In this document: one piece after another, positions 1 to 9,632 of the stretch | Position numbering within the stretch: position 1 is the first letter of the stretch | Layout of the letters: each line of letters opens with the position of its first letter | From: an uncultured Prevotellaceae bacterium | Lineage (GTDB): Bacteria > Bacteroidota > Bacteroidia > Bacteroidales > UBA3663 | Assembly: GCA_900319235.1 (NCBI GenBank) | Contig: ONNR01000006.1 | Span: forward strand, 96,643 to 160,642 | Reading direction: 5' to 3' | Length of the DNA stretch: 64,000 bases | The notes under the pieces: generated by a model | The model's input: the letters and a program-made list of their open reading frames with translations, nothing else | Told to the model about the DNA's origin: nothing | Databases searched by the model: none | Position numbers and translations under genes: made by a program

Positions 1-189
1 GATGAATACAACCGAGAGTTACGCCGCAAAGGGAGCTACTTCGGTCCCCTCTCATTCTATCTTGACAAGGTCATCCAGGACATGACACTGGGCAAGGACA
101 TCGGCTGGATTGACAAGGTAAAGGATTTCTACTCCAGGGACAGTGCCTTGCAGGGCGAACAGCACATCGTGATAGAAAACAGCCTGTGA
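1..189 (+). CDS. C-terminal end of a probable caspase-like (peptidase C14) protein, partial
   Basis: An open frame runs from base 1 to a TGA at 187-189, giving the last 62 residues of a protein that begins outside the window. The tail has the pattern G-x-LS-x-x-LD, then a helix, then R-x(4)-Q and a terminal small residue. The same pattern closes the complete caspase at 33716-34765 of this window, which is why I call it caspase-like. The catalytic His and Cys would lie upstream and are not seen. It ends 16 bases before the CHAT gene at 206, so the two probably share an operon. The family call is inference from a short tail and could be wrong. Confidence 0.5.
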   Translation, partial: DEYNRELRRKGSYFGPLSFYLDKVIQDMTLGKDIGWIDKVKDFYSRDSALQGEQHIVIENSL

Positions 190-205
190 TGACCCCGATT
201 GCATC

Positions 206-3200
206 ATGAAGAAGATACTGCTTGCCATCGCTTTGCTTCTGCTCTCCGGCATCGCTTCCGCGCAAAGGACGCCGGAGGACCTCATGTCCCTCATCACACA
301 GGCGAACGGAAGACTTGAACCCGATTTCAAGGCCGGAAGGATCGATGCCTGCGCCGCAGGAATAGACAGCATCGAATCGTGGTTCGGACAACTGCAGGCC
401 ATGGACAGCCTTCGGGCGGATTCCCTCCTCCTCTTCAAGGCATACCTATATGGTGTCAAGGTGGAGAAAAGGCGAGGCAATCCGGAGCGTGAGATCCGGC
501 GTAACGTCCAGTTGTGCCTTCTTGCGGATTCCAAACTGGGGACATTGTTACAAGGCGGTTTGAGTCCTGAGAGTTTCCTGAAATACTGGACAAACCTTTG
601 GGAACTTTATACGGCAGCCGAACGCCATGAAGAAGCCCTGGCTGTGGCACAGTATTCGGTCGGTCTGTGCAATGCTCTGCCTGACTACCGGAATGCACAA
701 CTCAACAGGCTCGGCATCTCCTATTCGAATATCAGGGATTATGAGATGTCCAGCCACTGCTATGAGATAATCCTGGAGAGATTCGACAGGGACAGCACGT
801 TCTTGAAAGCTCCGAAGGACTACTATACCGTGATGGTCAACCTCGAAAAGGCATACGACAGGCTTGGAAAATACAGGAAAGGCATGGAGCTGCTTACCTC
901 ACCCCCCGCACATGCCATTGAGGAATATGCGAAAGAGAACGACCGGGAAGGCTATCTGCATCTGCTGAGATGCAGGTATAATCTATTGATGGAACTCGGC
1001 GAACTGCAAGATGCCGGCCTTCTCGCCCGTCAGATACGGCAGCAGGCCGAGGAAGAGTACGGCAAACAAAGTCTACAGTATGGAGAGTCCCTCAATGGCC
1101 TACTTGAATACCACCTTGCCCATCTGCAGCTCCATCCGGAAGACACTGACGGAACAAGCGAGGCAATGGCCGATTACTCAGAGACAACGGCCTTCTGGGA
1201 ATCATACCATCCCGTCAAAACCGAGAGGGCATATCTCTCTCATCTTAACGACAAGGCCCTGTACCAATCCGTCACTGGTGACAAGGAAGCTTCGCTAGCC
1301 ACCTACAGGAAACTCATATCCCTTCAGGAAAAGAATGAAGACATCCCTGTATACGAGAAGATACAGGTATTGACCAACTACGCGATCACATTGAAAGAAG
1401 CAGGCAACTGGCAGGATTCGGAACTCTCCCTCTTCCAGGCCCTTGACCTCAGCAGAAAAGAGGACCTTATGCATTCCGAGGCCTGCGCAAAAATCTTCAG
1501 GACCCTGAGTGAAATACAGTTGACCCAGTATAACAATACCGAGTACGCGGAAGCTTACGCCAACATCTCATACGGAATATGCTCGAACCTGAAGAATGCC
1601 GGACTGGAGAACATATACTGCCTGAAACAGCTTGCCATCGTCAATTCGACGATAGGCAATTATGAACGCAGCCTTGACCTTCAGCTGCAAGCCATCAGGG
1701 AGAAGAGGAGGCTCGGCATCCCTCTACAACCTGAAGACTGGCTCTCATGCGCCACAGCCTGCCAATCGGATTCTCTAGTCCTGTCAACCGTAAGGTTTGC
1801 CTTCGATGTCATGGAAAACACCGGAGACTATCGGTCAAAGGCTCATGCCCTGATGCTGAAGGGCAAGGCATTGGCTGGTCTCGGGAAATATGAAGAGGCG
1901 GAAGAGTGCCTGACCGAAAGCCTCAGGATCAGGGAGGAAGGCTGCGACACGATGCAGATGGCATATTCCCTAGAAGCCCTTGCCAACCTCTACACCTTCT
2001 GGAACAAGACGGAGAAGGCGGAGCATTATGCACTCAAGGCATGCAGACTCCTGCCCCAAGAACCTATGACGAGGTCAAACCTCGCCGCCGTCTACTATGT
2101 CTCGGGAGAACGGGAGAAGTTCGAGTCCCTGCTGCCGTTGCTCTTCGAGGACACCAGGAGCAGCATACGAGAAGCATTCCGATACATGGACAGCAGGCAG
2201 AGGGAGTCATTCGTACGTTCCGACCAATGCTACACCCACTCCTTCCTCGCCTTCCCGTCAAGATTCCCCGGGAGCGACATATGCGCCGGCTATGCCTATG
2301 ACATGGCACTCATAGAGAAAGGTTTGCTGCTCTCTGCCTCAAGGGGATTCCAATCGGCGGCGGCAGCCCGCCGGGACCCCAAGGTGATGGAGGCTTACGG
2401 GGAATGGATTAGGTTGTCCGGACAACTGTCTACGGAGCATGACTCCGTGAACCAGGAACGGACAGCGCACAGGATCTCCATGCTCGAAAAGGAACTGCGA
2501 CTGGAACTTGCAGACAATGAGAACAAGAATATCCTCCTCACCTGGAAAGACGTCTCTAACTCTCTTCCGGAAAAGGGCATAGCCATAGAATTCGCCGAAG
2601 CGAGCAGTTCCGACAACCTGCTTGAATTTCAAAGCGACAGCACGCGTCTGGTCGCAATGGTCGTCAGGAAAGGCTGGAATGCACCCAGATATATCCCTCT
2701 TGCGGAATCCTCGACCATCCGCGACATCCTTGCGCAAGGAGCCCTTGCCTACCGCAGGGAAAACTCCTCCCTGCTGTATGATGCCGTGTTCAAGCCCCTC
2801 AGCCCATATGTCTCGCCGGGGGATACCGTCTTCTTCTCTCCTGCGGGACTGATGCACCAGATGAATCTCGAGATACTTGTGAACGAGGACGGGAAGGAGC
2901 TATGTGACATATACAATATGGAGCGCGTCTCGTCCACCAGAACCCTATGTGACAGGCCGACACCCGTCATGGCAAAGGAGGCAATCCTTTTCGGAGGTCT
3001 TGCATATGACGCGAAAATCAAGCGTCCGGCACGTCAAGGATCCCGGAGATTGACAAGGGGCCTTGCACTTGAAAAGCATCAGCGCCCGGACTCCATCTTC
3101 CGATATGGAGTGGAGTATCTGGAGAAATCCCTGGAGGAAGTGGAAGCTATCAGCCGCATCCTCGGCGACAGGAGGTACGACTGCCATGTCTACAGCGGAG

Positions 3201-3772
3201 AGCAAGGGACGGAAGAATGCTTCAAGGGCCTTTCCGGTACGGATGCCTCGATTCTTCATATAGCAACACACGGGTTCTACATCGAGGATGCAGCAAGGAA
3301 AAGACTTCCCGCCTATCTCAAGAATATTTGGAGCGGCAGCAAATACAAGGCAGCCGATGCCATGCAGAGAAGCGGTCTCATACTGGCTGGCGGACAGGCC
3401 GCATGGATAGGCGATTCCATCCCCGCAGGTGCCGAAGACGGCATACTTCTGGCGGAGGAGATAGCGCGGATGGATCTCTCAGGGGTAGACATCGTGGCGC
3501 TATCCGCATGCCAAACGGGCCTCGGAGAGATAACGGACGACGGTGTTGTCGGGCTTCAGAGGGCATTCAAGAATGCGGGAGTGCAAAGCATCATCATGAG
3601 CCTGTGGAAGGTGGATGACGCAGCGGCATCACGAATGATGCAGGCATTCTATCAGGAATACGGCAACGGCATGAGCAAGACGGAAGCCTTCAAGGCGGCA
3701 AGGGAGAAGGTCAAGAAGGAATGGCCAGAACCGGTATACTGGGCAGGATTCCTGCTCCTTGATCCTCGTTAA
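206..3772 (+). CDS. Exported TPR-CHAT protease, 1188 aa
   Basis: The N-terminus is a Sec signal peptide (KK followed by a Leu/Ile/Ala-rich core ending SIASAQ-like), so the protein should be exported. Residues ~30-700 are helical and contain TPR-like repeats. The C-terminal ~350 residues form a CHAT (caspase HetF-associated with TPRs) domain: the catalytic His is in the motif IATHGFY (about residue 1022), the catalytic Cys in LSACQTG (about residue 1102), followed by the usual SLWKVDD and a final WAGF. CHAT domains are caspase-fold cysteine proteases. The start at 206 is supported by the signal peptide and lies 16 bases after the preceding stop. A second CHAT gene follows after 6 bases, implying one transcript. 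Substrate is unknown. Confidence 0.93.
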   Translation: MKKILLAIALLLLSGIASAQRTPEDLMSLITQANGRLEPDFKAGRIDACAAGIDSIESWFGQLQAMDSLRADSLLLFKAYLYGVKVEKRRGNPEREIRRNVQLCLLADSKLGTLLQGGLSPESFLKYWTNLWELYTAAERHEEALAVAQYSVGLCNALPDYRNAQLNRLGISYSNIRDYEMSSHCYEIILERFDRDSTFLKAPKDYYTVMVNLEKAYDRLGKYRKGMELLTSPPAHAIEEYAKENDREGYLHLLRCRYNLLMELGELQDAGLLARQIRQQAEEEYGKQSLQYGESLNGLLEYHLAHLQLHPEDTDGTSEAMADYSETTAFWESYHPVKTERAYLSHLNDKALYQSVTGDKEASLATYRKLISLQEKNEDIPVYEKIQVLTNYAITLKEAGNWQDSELSLFQALDLSRKEDLMHSEACAKIFRTLSEIQLTQYNNTEYAEAYANISYGICSNLKNAGLENIYCLKQLAIVNSTIGNYERSLDLQLQAIREKRRLGIPLQPEDWLSCATACQSDSLVLSTVRFAFDVMENTGDYRSKAHALMLKGKALAGLGKYEEAEECLTESLRIREEGCDTMQMAYSLEALANLYTFWNKTEKAEHYALKACRLLPQEPMTRSNLAAVYYVSGEREKFESLLPLLFEDTRSSIREAFRYMDSRQRESFVRSDQCYTHSFLAFPSRFPGSDICAGYAYDMALIEKGLLLSASRGFQSAAAARRDPKVMEAYGEWIRLSGQLSTEHDSVNQERTAHRISMLEKELRLELADNENKNILLTWKDVSNSLPEKGIAIEFAEASSSDNLLEFQSDSTRLVAMVVRKGWNAPRYIPLAESSTIRDILAQGALAYRRENSSLLYDAVFKPLSPYVSPGDTVFFSPAGLMHQMNLEILVNEDGKELCDIYNMERVSSTRTLCDRPTPVMAKEAILFGGLAYDAKIKRPARQGSRRLTRGLALEKHQRPDSIFRYGVEYLEKSLEEVEAISRILGDRRYDCHVYSGEQGTEECFKGLSGTDASILHIATHGFYIEDAARKRLPAYLKNIWSGSKYKAADAMQRSGLILAGGQAAWIGDSIPAGAEDGILLAEEIARMDLSGVDIVALSACQTGLGEITDDGVVGLQRAFKNAGVQSIIMSLWKVDDAAASRMMQAFYQEYGNGMSKTEAFKAAREKVKKEWPEPVYWAGFLLLDPR

Positions 3773-3778
3773 AAAGAG

Positions 3779-6700
3779 ATGGAACTGACTACACATATAA
3801 TAATAAGAGCGATGATGACCGCGCTGTTCGCCATCATCGGTTTCGTCACGCAGGCACAGACGGCCCCAGGCATATGGACGGTGATAGATACCGTCAAGGC
3901 CATGATCAGCCGCAGGGACATGACCGCCGCAGAGACGACCCTACTCCTCAATGAAGAGAAATTCAACGACGAGCGGGAAAGGCTGGAATACGACATACAG
4001 ATGGGTATCATCTACCAGTACAAGTACGAGATGAATCCCACATTAAACAACTGGAAGGGCCTGGAGCTGCACCTCAATCGCATCCTTGACTTCTTTTTTG
4101 ACGACATCCAGGAGAAGGAGGCGATGGGCGGCAACTATTGGAACGTCGCGGAATACCTTTCCATGTACTACTACAGGAGGATGGACAAAGGCATCGAGAA
4201 GCTGTGCAGCAGATGCGACAAGGCATACGAACTGTCTGACAAGACCAGGAGTTCGGCATCCTACCGCATTGTACTTCAGAACACATATGGATATCTGACC
4301 GACTCCGGACAATGGGGGCCAAGCATCATCGTCGCCCGCAAGCTCCTGGACAGCATGCTGTCCGACAATGACAACCAGGAACTCCTTGCCATAGCCTTCA
4401 GGATGTATGGGGACTCGCATCTTCAGACAGGACTGGCCAACCCTGACAGCGACATAAATTGGAAGGGGATAGCGGAAGAACAGTACGAAAACTCGGAACT
4501 CGCCTATTCGAAGATACCCAGTTTCAAGCAACTGCCGAGCTATGCCGACCTGCAGAAGAGCAAGAAGGCACTGCAGTCATCGGAATCACTTGTCGACAGC
4601 CTTGCATACTTCAAAAAGATAGCGGACTCCAGTCAGGCGGACAAGGGAAGCCTGCGTTCAGCTGCCTCCTTCTTCCTGAGGCATGACCCACTCGATGCCA
4701 ACTCCTGCCTGATATCAATACTTAACTATGTCGAGAAAGCCCGCGAATCCTTCCAGTACGACGAAGCCGAGGCATTCTTGAGGATGGCCATCGACATCAT
4801 CGGAACCAAATCAGAAGAACCGGCACACACGGCACTCCTGTACGAAAGACTGGCGGACCTCTATTACCAACATGGATCATATGAGAATGCTCTGGACGCT
4901 GCTGAAAAAGCAAGGGGATATCTCGAAAATCTGGAGAAAGGCGGCATACTGTACATTGAGGAAGAATGTACAAGGATCAAATGCCTGAGGGATCTGAAGA
5001 AGGATGGACTGGTGGAAGCGGTGCACAGTCTCAAGGAAGACGTGCTTTCTTTCGAAGATGACGTGAAGGACAGTCCCATGTTCCTCTCCATACTGAATCA
5101 TCTTGCCGGTTTCCTGAACGACATCGGAGAAGCCGAGGAGTCTGATGCTCTCAGGGACAGCGTCATCATCATGACAGCAAACAATCCAAAACTACAGGAG
5201 GTACATTCCAACGCCGTGTTCACGAAGGCGGCCAGGGAATACAACAAGGGCCATTTCCGAAAGGTCGTCGAACTGCTTGACCCGATCATCGAGGTGGAAA
5301 ATGACATCATGTACAATGAGCCGGGATATTACCTTTATGTGAAATCTCTGATCCTTACAGCTGACCACAGGTCGACCGATATCGTAGAACGCTGGATCCA
5401 GAAATCACAAAAGGTCATTGAGATAGCCTACACGCTAACAGGCACCCGAGGTCGAGATGTCTTCTGGGGCATAAAGTCGAGAGAAATCATGGAGCTCAGT
5501 CTCCTCAATGCCAGCCGCCGACCTACCTCCGAAGCCATGAAGATCGCATACGAAAATGTACTATACGCCAGAACCCTCAAGCTTCAGGCATACCGTGACC
5601 TTGTTGCCGGGATACTTGAGGAAGGCGATGAAGAGGACCGGAAAGCATACAAGAGATTCCTGGAACTGGGTGATTCCATCAGGCAATGCAAGGATGACAG
5701 CATAAGAAAGGAACTGCGGATAAAGCAGGAAAACATCTATAACGGAATCGCCTTCTACTGGGCAATGGATGGAAAATTTTCCTTGAAACAAGAGAACGTG
5801 CTCGAGAAGATACATGGAACATTGAAAAAGAAGGAAGCGGCCATTGAATTCGTATACATTCCTCAGGATAACCGCCGCTACATCTATGGTGCCATGATAT
5901 TGAAAGGCGGATCAGACGGGATCCCAGTTCTCGTGGAACTCTGCCCTACAGATACCCTGGCAGGCTTGCTCAATGGCAATGCTACAGAGGCGATATATGG
6001 TGATGAGAGAGTGTATGAACTCATCTGGGAAAAGATTGAAAAGGAACTGAAGGGACATGACAAGGTATTCTATTCGACTATCGGCCACATGAACTTCATC
6101 AATTTCGATGCAATCTTCCATAGGGGGAAACGAATAGGGGACCGATACAGGCTTACCAGACTGAGCTCGACATTGCTTGTGCCGAAGCTGTCTGAAACGG
6201 GAAAGTACGGAGACGCCACACTATACGGAGGTCTCAGATATGAGGACGTGGAAGAGGACACTGCGTATGGAAAAGAAGATGCAAGAAGAGCGGGCATACG
6301 ATTCCTCGGGGCATCCGAGACAGAGGTGTCGATCATCGACTCGCTGCTGAAGGCAAGGAGAATCCCGTCGCAATGCTTCAAGGGATACAGCGGATCAGAA
6401 AGGGCATTCAGGGAACTGAGCGGAAGATCTACGGATATTCTTCACCTTGCGACGCACGGGTTCTACCTATCATCAAAGGAGGCAAGACAGAAGCATGGCA
6501 TCATGGAAGCGAGAGAAGAAGACCAATTCTCGGACATTCCCCTCTCCTATTCGGGCATCCTCCTGTCCGGAGCAAAGGATGTATGGGAGAACAACCATGA
6601 TTCAAGATCCGAAAATGACGGGATACTGACAGCCGAAGAGATATCTTCCCTCGACCTGTCAAATACAGACCTCGTGGTGCTGTCCGCCTGTTCTTCCGGC

Positions 6701-6949
6701 CTTGGAGAACTGGATACCGTGGAAGGTACCATGGGGCTGGTAAGGGGATTCAAGATGGCAGGTGCCAAGACTTTGCTGATGAGCCTGTGGGAAGTGGATG
6801 ACGCAGCCACATCAGAGTTCATGATATCCTTCTACAGCAATCTGCTGAGCGGCAGAACACACTGGGATTCATACCGCAGGACACTCGATGAGATGAGGAG
6901 GAGATGGAAAAGGCCAAAGGACTGGGCAGGTTTCATACTTCTTGACTGA
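3779..6949 (+). CDS. Exported CHAT protease with helical repeat region, 1056 aa
   Basis: The second of a tandem pair of CHAT genes. It begins with a hydrophobic segment ending TQAQT that looks like a signal peptide, then ~650 helical, partly TPR-like residues, then a C-terminal CHAT domain with His in LATHGFY, Cys in LSACSSG and the SLWEVDD motif, ending WAGF. Both catalytic residues are present, so it should be active. It diverges strongly from its neighbour in the repeat region but keeps the same layout, which suggests an old duplication with new ligand specificity. It lies 6 bases after the upstream stop, and a strong terminator follows at 7041, so this is the last gene of its transcript. 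Confidence 0.92.
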   Translation: MELTTHIIIRAMMTALFAIIGFVTQAQTAPGIWTVIDTVKAMISRRDMTAAETTLLLNEEKFNDERERLEYDIQMGIIYQYKYEMNPTLNNWKGLELHLNRILDFFFDDIQEKEAMGGNYWNVAEYLSMYYYRRMDKGIEKLCSRCDKAYELSDKTRSSASYRIVLQNTYGYLTDSGQWGPSIIVARKLLDSMLSDNDNQELLAIAFRMYGDSHLQTGLANPDSDINWKGIAEEQYENSELAYSKIPSFKQLPSYADLQKSKKALQSSESLVDSLAYFKKIADSSQADKGSLRSAASFFLRHDPLDANSCLISILNYVEKARESFQYDEAEAFLRMAIDIIGTKSEEPAHTALLYERLADLYYQHGSYENALDAAEKARGYLENLEKGGILYIEEECTRIKCLRDLKKDGLVEAVHSLKEDVLSFEDDVKDSPMFLSILNHLAGFLNDIGEAEESDALRDSVIIMTANNPKLQEVHSNAVFTKAAREYNKGHFRKVVELLDPIIEVENDIMYNEPGYYLYVKSLILTADHRSTDIVERWIQKSQKVIEIAYTLTGTRGRDVFWGIKSREIMELSLLNASRRPTSEAMKIAYENVLYARTLKLQAYRDLVAGILEEGDEEDRKAYKRFLELGDSIRQCKDDSIRKELRIKQENIYNGIAFYWAMDGKFSLKQENVLEKIHGTLKKKEAAIEFVYIPQDNRRYIYGAMILKGGSDGIPVLVELCPTDTLAGLLNGNATEAIYGDERVYELIWEKIEKELKGHDKVFYSTIGHMNFINFDAIFHRGKRIGDRYRLTRLSSTLLVPKLSETGKYGDATLYGGLRYEDVEEDTAYGKEDARRAGIRFLGASETEVSIIDSLLKARRIPSQCFKGYSGSERAFRELSGRSTDILHLATHGFYLSSKEARQKHGIMEAREEDQFSDIPLSYSGILLSGAKDVWENNHDSRSENDGILTAEEISSLDLSNTDLVVLSACSSGLGELDTVEGTMGLVRGFKMAGAKTLLMSLWEVDDAATSEFMISFYSNLLSGRTHWDSYRRTLDEMRRRWKRPKDWAGFILLD

Positions 6950-7040
6950 TCGCACATGCCCTGGGCATACTCCAACTGGAAATCCTTGTCAAGCGGAACG
7001 AGGCCGCTGACGATACCATCACTTGAAGAGCAATCATTTT

Positions 7041-7071
7041 GAGCTACCCGAAAAGGGTGGCTCTTTTTTTT
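7041..7071 (+). terminator. Intrinsic terminator after the CHAT pair
   Basis: The sequence GAGCTACCC-GAAAA-GGGTGGCTC is a perfect 9-bp stem followed by a run of nine T. The T run ends directly against the GTTTAC promoter motif at 7072, so the terminator separates the CHAT operon from the next operon. Confidence 0.9.
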
Positions 7072-7101
7072 GTTTACCTTTCAACTTACTCCGCATAAGG
7101 G
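7072..7101 (+). promoter_or_regulatory. GTTTAC-N15-GCATAA motif, copy 1
   Basis: GTTTACCTTTC starts at 7072 and GCATAAGG at 7093, a spacing of 21 bases first G to first G. The same pair with the same phasing occurs at five other places in the window, always in front of genes. It does not match the Bacteroidota housekeeping promoter (TTTG/TAnnTTTG). It is the outer of two tandem copies before the phosphoribosyltransferase operon. Confidence 0.7.
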
Positions 7102-7139
7102 ATGCAGGGCTCCTGAAAAGGACAGAAAAAAAGAAAGCT

Positions 7140-7169
7140 GTTTACCTTTCACGGGAACCTGCATAAGAG
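7140..7169 (+). promoter_or_regulatory. GTTTAC-N15-GCATAA motif, copy 2
   Basis: GTTTACCTTTC at 7140 and GCATAAG at 7161, again 21 bases apart. It lies 61 bases before the ATG of the first phosphoribosyltransferase gene. The leader between them is A-rich (repeats of ACAAA), as is usual for Bacteroidota translation starts. Confidence 0.7.
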
Positions 7170-7200
7170 TTGCAATAACAAAAAAACAAAACAAAACAAA

Positions 7201-7731
7201 ATGAGTTACGCCAGTTTCTCCACAACGAGCCTCTTCGAGTACCTTCCCACTCGATACCAGGCAACCTGCGAGCAGCAGATGAACCGCCGCGAGGTCTATG
7301 ACTTCAAGGACGGATACTGTTCAGACAGAGTCTACAACGGATTGAAGGACAAGATCCTCTCCATCGTCAACGGTAACAGCAGAGGATGGGTCATCGCCTT
7401 CATCCCCGGGTCAACAAGCCTGCGCACCCGCATAAAGTACCACAATCTGGCACAGCGGCTTGCAAAAGACCTCGACGTCGAGGTGTGCGAGGACGCCATA
7501 GTCAACACCTGCGACCGACAGTCCACCATGGTGACAGGAAAGGTCTCGAACCCGACATCCACCTTCTCCATCTCAACGTCAAGAATCTATGGAAAGAAGG
7601 TCATCCTCATCGATGACGTGATCACGACGGGGTCCTCTTTCAGGAACTGCGCAAGCAGACTGATGGCGAGCGGTGCGACAAGCGTCCACGGTCTTTTCGT
7701 GGCAAGAACGATCAATCCCGATTGGTACTAA
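7201..7731 (+). CDS. ComF-like phosphoribosyltransferase, 176 aa
   Basis: A type I phosphoribosyltransferase fold is shown by the PRPP-binding loop VILIDDVITTGSS near residue 138, followed by the small C-terminal strand and helix. In this family the enzyme transfers between a base and phosphoribosyl pyrophosphate; in conflict-associated operons, homologues are proposed to make or salvage modified nucleotides. The true substrate cannot be read from sequence. It is the first gene after two tandem GTTTAC/GCATAA boxes and a terminator, and is followed after 25 bases by a paralogue of similar length. The pair continues towards a DprA-like protein and a HAD phosphatase. Confidence 0.88.
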   Translation: MSYASFSTTSLFEYLPTRYQATCEQQMNRREVYDFKDGYCSDRVYNGLKDKILSIVNGNSRGWVIAFIPGSTSLRTRIKYHNLAQRLAKDLDVEVCEDAIVNTCDRQSTMVTGKVSNPTSTFSISTSRIYGKKVILIDDVITTGSSFRNCASRLMASGATSVHGLFVARTINPDWY

Positions 7732-7756
7732 CATATTATCATTAACTACAACGAGC

Positions 7757-8422
7757 ATGAATACAACCTATTCGACACATGCGCTGATGGAATATCTTCC
7801 AACGCGCTACACAGCTACTCCACAGCAGCAGGCAGACCGCAACGAGGTCTACAGATTCAAGGACGGCAACTGCTCCACCCGCGTCCTGGACGGACTCGTT
7901 TCAGAAATCAACAAGATCACAGGTACAAACAAGGACCGCTACCTGATCTGCTTCATCCCGGCATCGACAGCCGCAAAGACACGGACAAGGTTCCAGCAAC
8001 TGGCTGCCAATCTCAGAAACAGGACAGGATGCAATGTCAGCCTTACGGGCATCCACAACGCCTATGACCGAGAATCAGCCATCGTAACGGGCAAGACAGA
8101 CAACCCGACGGCATCCTTCTGCGTCAATGACGACGAGGTGCGAGGCAAGAAGATCATCCTCATCGATGACGTGATCACGAGAGGTCGTTCGTTCAACGGC
8201 TGTGCCGCCAAACTGATGGCAGCAGGAGCGACAAGCGTCGAAGGCCTGTTCGTCGCCAAGACGATCAACCCCGACTACATCAGTCACGGTTGCGGATATG
8301 ACTTCGAGCCGGATTACTTCAACGAGGACGAGTTCGATCCGAGGGATTACGACGAATGTTATGAGCCGGATCCTGAAGACTTCTATGACGAGCCGGATCC
8401 TAGCGACTACTACGGATTCTAA
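7757..8422 (+). CDS. ComF-like phosphoribosyltransferase with acidic tail, 221 aa
   Basis: A tandem paralogue of the preceding gene. The N-terminal part (YLPTRY, then a DGNCS-like segment) and the PRPP loop IILIDDVITRGRS align along the whole length. I use the ATG at 7757, because upstream codons overlap the previous gene and are not conserved between the pair. It differs by a ~40-residue C-terminal tail made almost only of Asp, Glu, Pro, Tyr and Phe, ending DYYGF. Such a tail may bind a partner or metal; that is inference. Two differing copies side by side suggest either a heteromer or two substrates. Confidence 0.87.
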   Translation: MNTTYSTHALMEYLPTRYTATPQQQADRNEVYRFKDGNCSTRVLDGLVSEINKITGTNKDRYLICFIPASTAAKTRTRFQQLAANLRNRTGCNVSLTGIHNAYDRESAIVTGKTDNPTASFCVNDDEVRGKKIILIDDVITRGRSFNGCAAKLMAAGATSVEGLFVAKTINPDYISHGCGYDFEPDYFNEDEFDPRDYDECYEPDPEDFYDEPDPSDYYGF

Positions 8423-8452
8423 TCAGGTATCGACAACCACAGTTCTCAAAAT

Positions 8453-8476
8453 CCCTGTCCGGCCATCCGGACAGGG
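8453..8476 (+). terminator. Hairpin after the phosphoribosyltransferase pair
   Basis: CCCTGTCCGG-CCAT-CCGGACAGGG is a perfect 10-bp stem with a 4-base loop, 30 bases after the stop. No T run follows, so it may be a partial terminator or an mRNA-stabilising hairpin rather than a full intrinsic terminator. Confidence 0.6.
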
Positions 8477-8539
8477 AGATTCGCAAGAGTTTTCACGCGA
8501 AAAAAAAGGAACAATCGGCACAAATATCAACTTTTGCAT

Positions 8540-8547
8540 TATATTTG
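8540..8547 (+). promoter_or_regulatory. Probable -7 box before dprA-like gene
   Basis: TATATTTG followed by C matches the Bacteroidota -7 consensus TAnnTTTG and lies 19 bases before the ATG at 8567. No clear TTTG -33 box is present at the usual distance, so the promoter may be weak or may need an activator. Confidence 0.5.
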
Positions 8548-8566
8548 CACAAAAAATAACAAACGT

Positions 8567-9628
8567 ATGGCACTTTCTAGAGAACAACTCCTAGCCTATC
8601 TCAGACTGCCTAAGCTGGGCACGGTCAAGGGTTTCGCACTGGGGGACCTTGCCAAGGACAAGGATATAGTCCCATGCAATGCCAGGGACATGATTGAACT
8701 GCTTGACCTTTGCCGCAGCATGAATCCGTCGCTCCGCATCTCAGAATACACAACAGAAGAGATGCAGGAAGCCCTGGACCTTGCCAGTCATCTGATCGAG
8801 ATGTCGGAAGACATGGGCATCAGGCTCGTAACCTACTACGAAGAAAACTTCCCTGAAAAACTCCGGAAAATCCACTCAAAAGGCAAATCCGCCGCTCCAC
8901 TGACCCTGTGGTACAAGGGGTGTCTGGATGTCGTTGACCTCCCCGGAATAGCCATCATAGGCACCAGGGAACCCACACCGGAAGGAATCAAGGCCGGTCA
9001 TTACTTCGGCAAGGCATTCGCAGAAGCGGGCTTCAACGTCGTATCCGGACTGGCATACGGATGCGACAAGAGCGGACACGAGGGCGCCCTGATGGCAGAG
9101 AACGGTACAACAACGGCGTTCCTGGCCCATGGACTTGACACCATCTACCCCAAGGAACACAGTGACCTTGCCGACGAGATCGTGGCAAAAGGAGGCCTCC
9201 TGATGTCGGAATACCCAATCGGGACACGCGGTATGGCAAACTACTTCATCGAACGGGACCGCCTCCAAAGCGGACTCTCAGAAGCCTGTCTCGTCATTCA
9301 GACCGGCAGGTCGGGCGGCACTATGCATGCAGTACGGGCAACGATAGAGAACGGCAAGCCCCTGTATGCCGTAAGCTACAGCAGCAGCGACATCATGGCA
9401 CAGCCCAAGGTGGCAGGGAACAGCATGCTCATCTACGAGGGAATAGACGCGGGGAAGGGTCTGGCGTACGGCAAGGCTACCCCACTCACAAGCAAAAACA
9501 TTGATGAAGTTATCGCATCCCTCAAAGCTGCATATGACAGAAGCCGCAAATCCGAAGCCTCAAACGAAGCAACCGACGAAACGGCTATTGGGAAGGACAA
9601 AAAGGGACAACTACTGTTATTCGAATAA
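8567..9628 (+). CDS. DprA/Smf-like SLOG-domain protein, 353 aa
   Basis: The central domain (residues ~125-310) is a Rossmann-like SLOG/DprA domain: it has IAIIGTREP, then the glycine-rich VVSGLAYGCDKSGHEGA, a GLDTIYPKEH segment and the later QTGRSGGTMHAV nucleotide-binding stretch. DprA loads RecA on single-stranded DNA during transformation. Related SLOG proteins in conflict islands are thought to sense or make nucleotide ligands. I start at 8567 because the -7 box at 8540 would place the transcript start just before it. A HAD phosphatase follows after 4 bases. Position beside two phosphoribosyltransferases favours the nucleotide-handling reading over a role in transformation, but this is not settled. 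Confidence 0.88.
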   Translation: MALSREQLLAYLRLPKLGTVKGFALGDLAKDKDIVPCNARDMIELLDLCRSMNPSLRISEYTTEEMQEALDLASHLIEMSEDMGIRLVTYYEENFPEKLRKIHSKGKSAAPLTLWYKGCLDVVDLPGIAIIGTREPTPEGIKAGHYFGKAFAEAGFNVVSGLAYGCDKSGHEGALMAENGTTTAFLAHGLDTIYPKEHSDLADEIVAKGGLLMSEYPIGTRGMANYFIERDRLQSGLSEACLVIQTGRSGGTMHAVRATIENGKPLYAVSYSSSDIMAQPKVAGNSMLIYEGIDAGKGLAYGKATPLTSKNIDEVIASLKAAYDRSRKSEASNEATDETAIGKDKKGQLLLFE

Positions 9629-9632
9629 AGCC

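Noticed and set aside
8567..9628. Housekeeping dprA
   Set aside because: The domain fits, but context with phosphoribosyltransferases and HAD enzyme makes a plain transformation gene less likely; the symbol was therefore left out.
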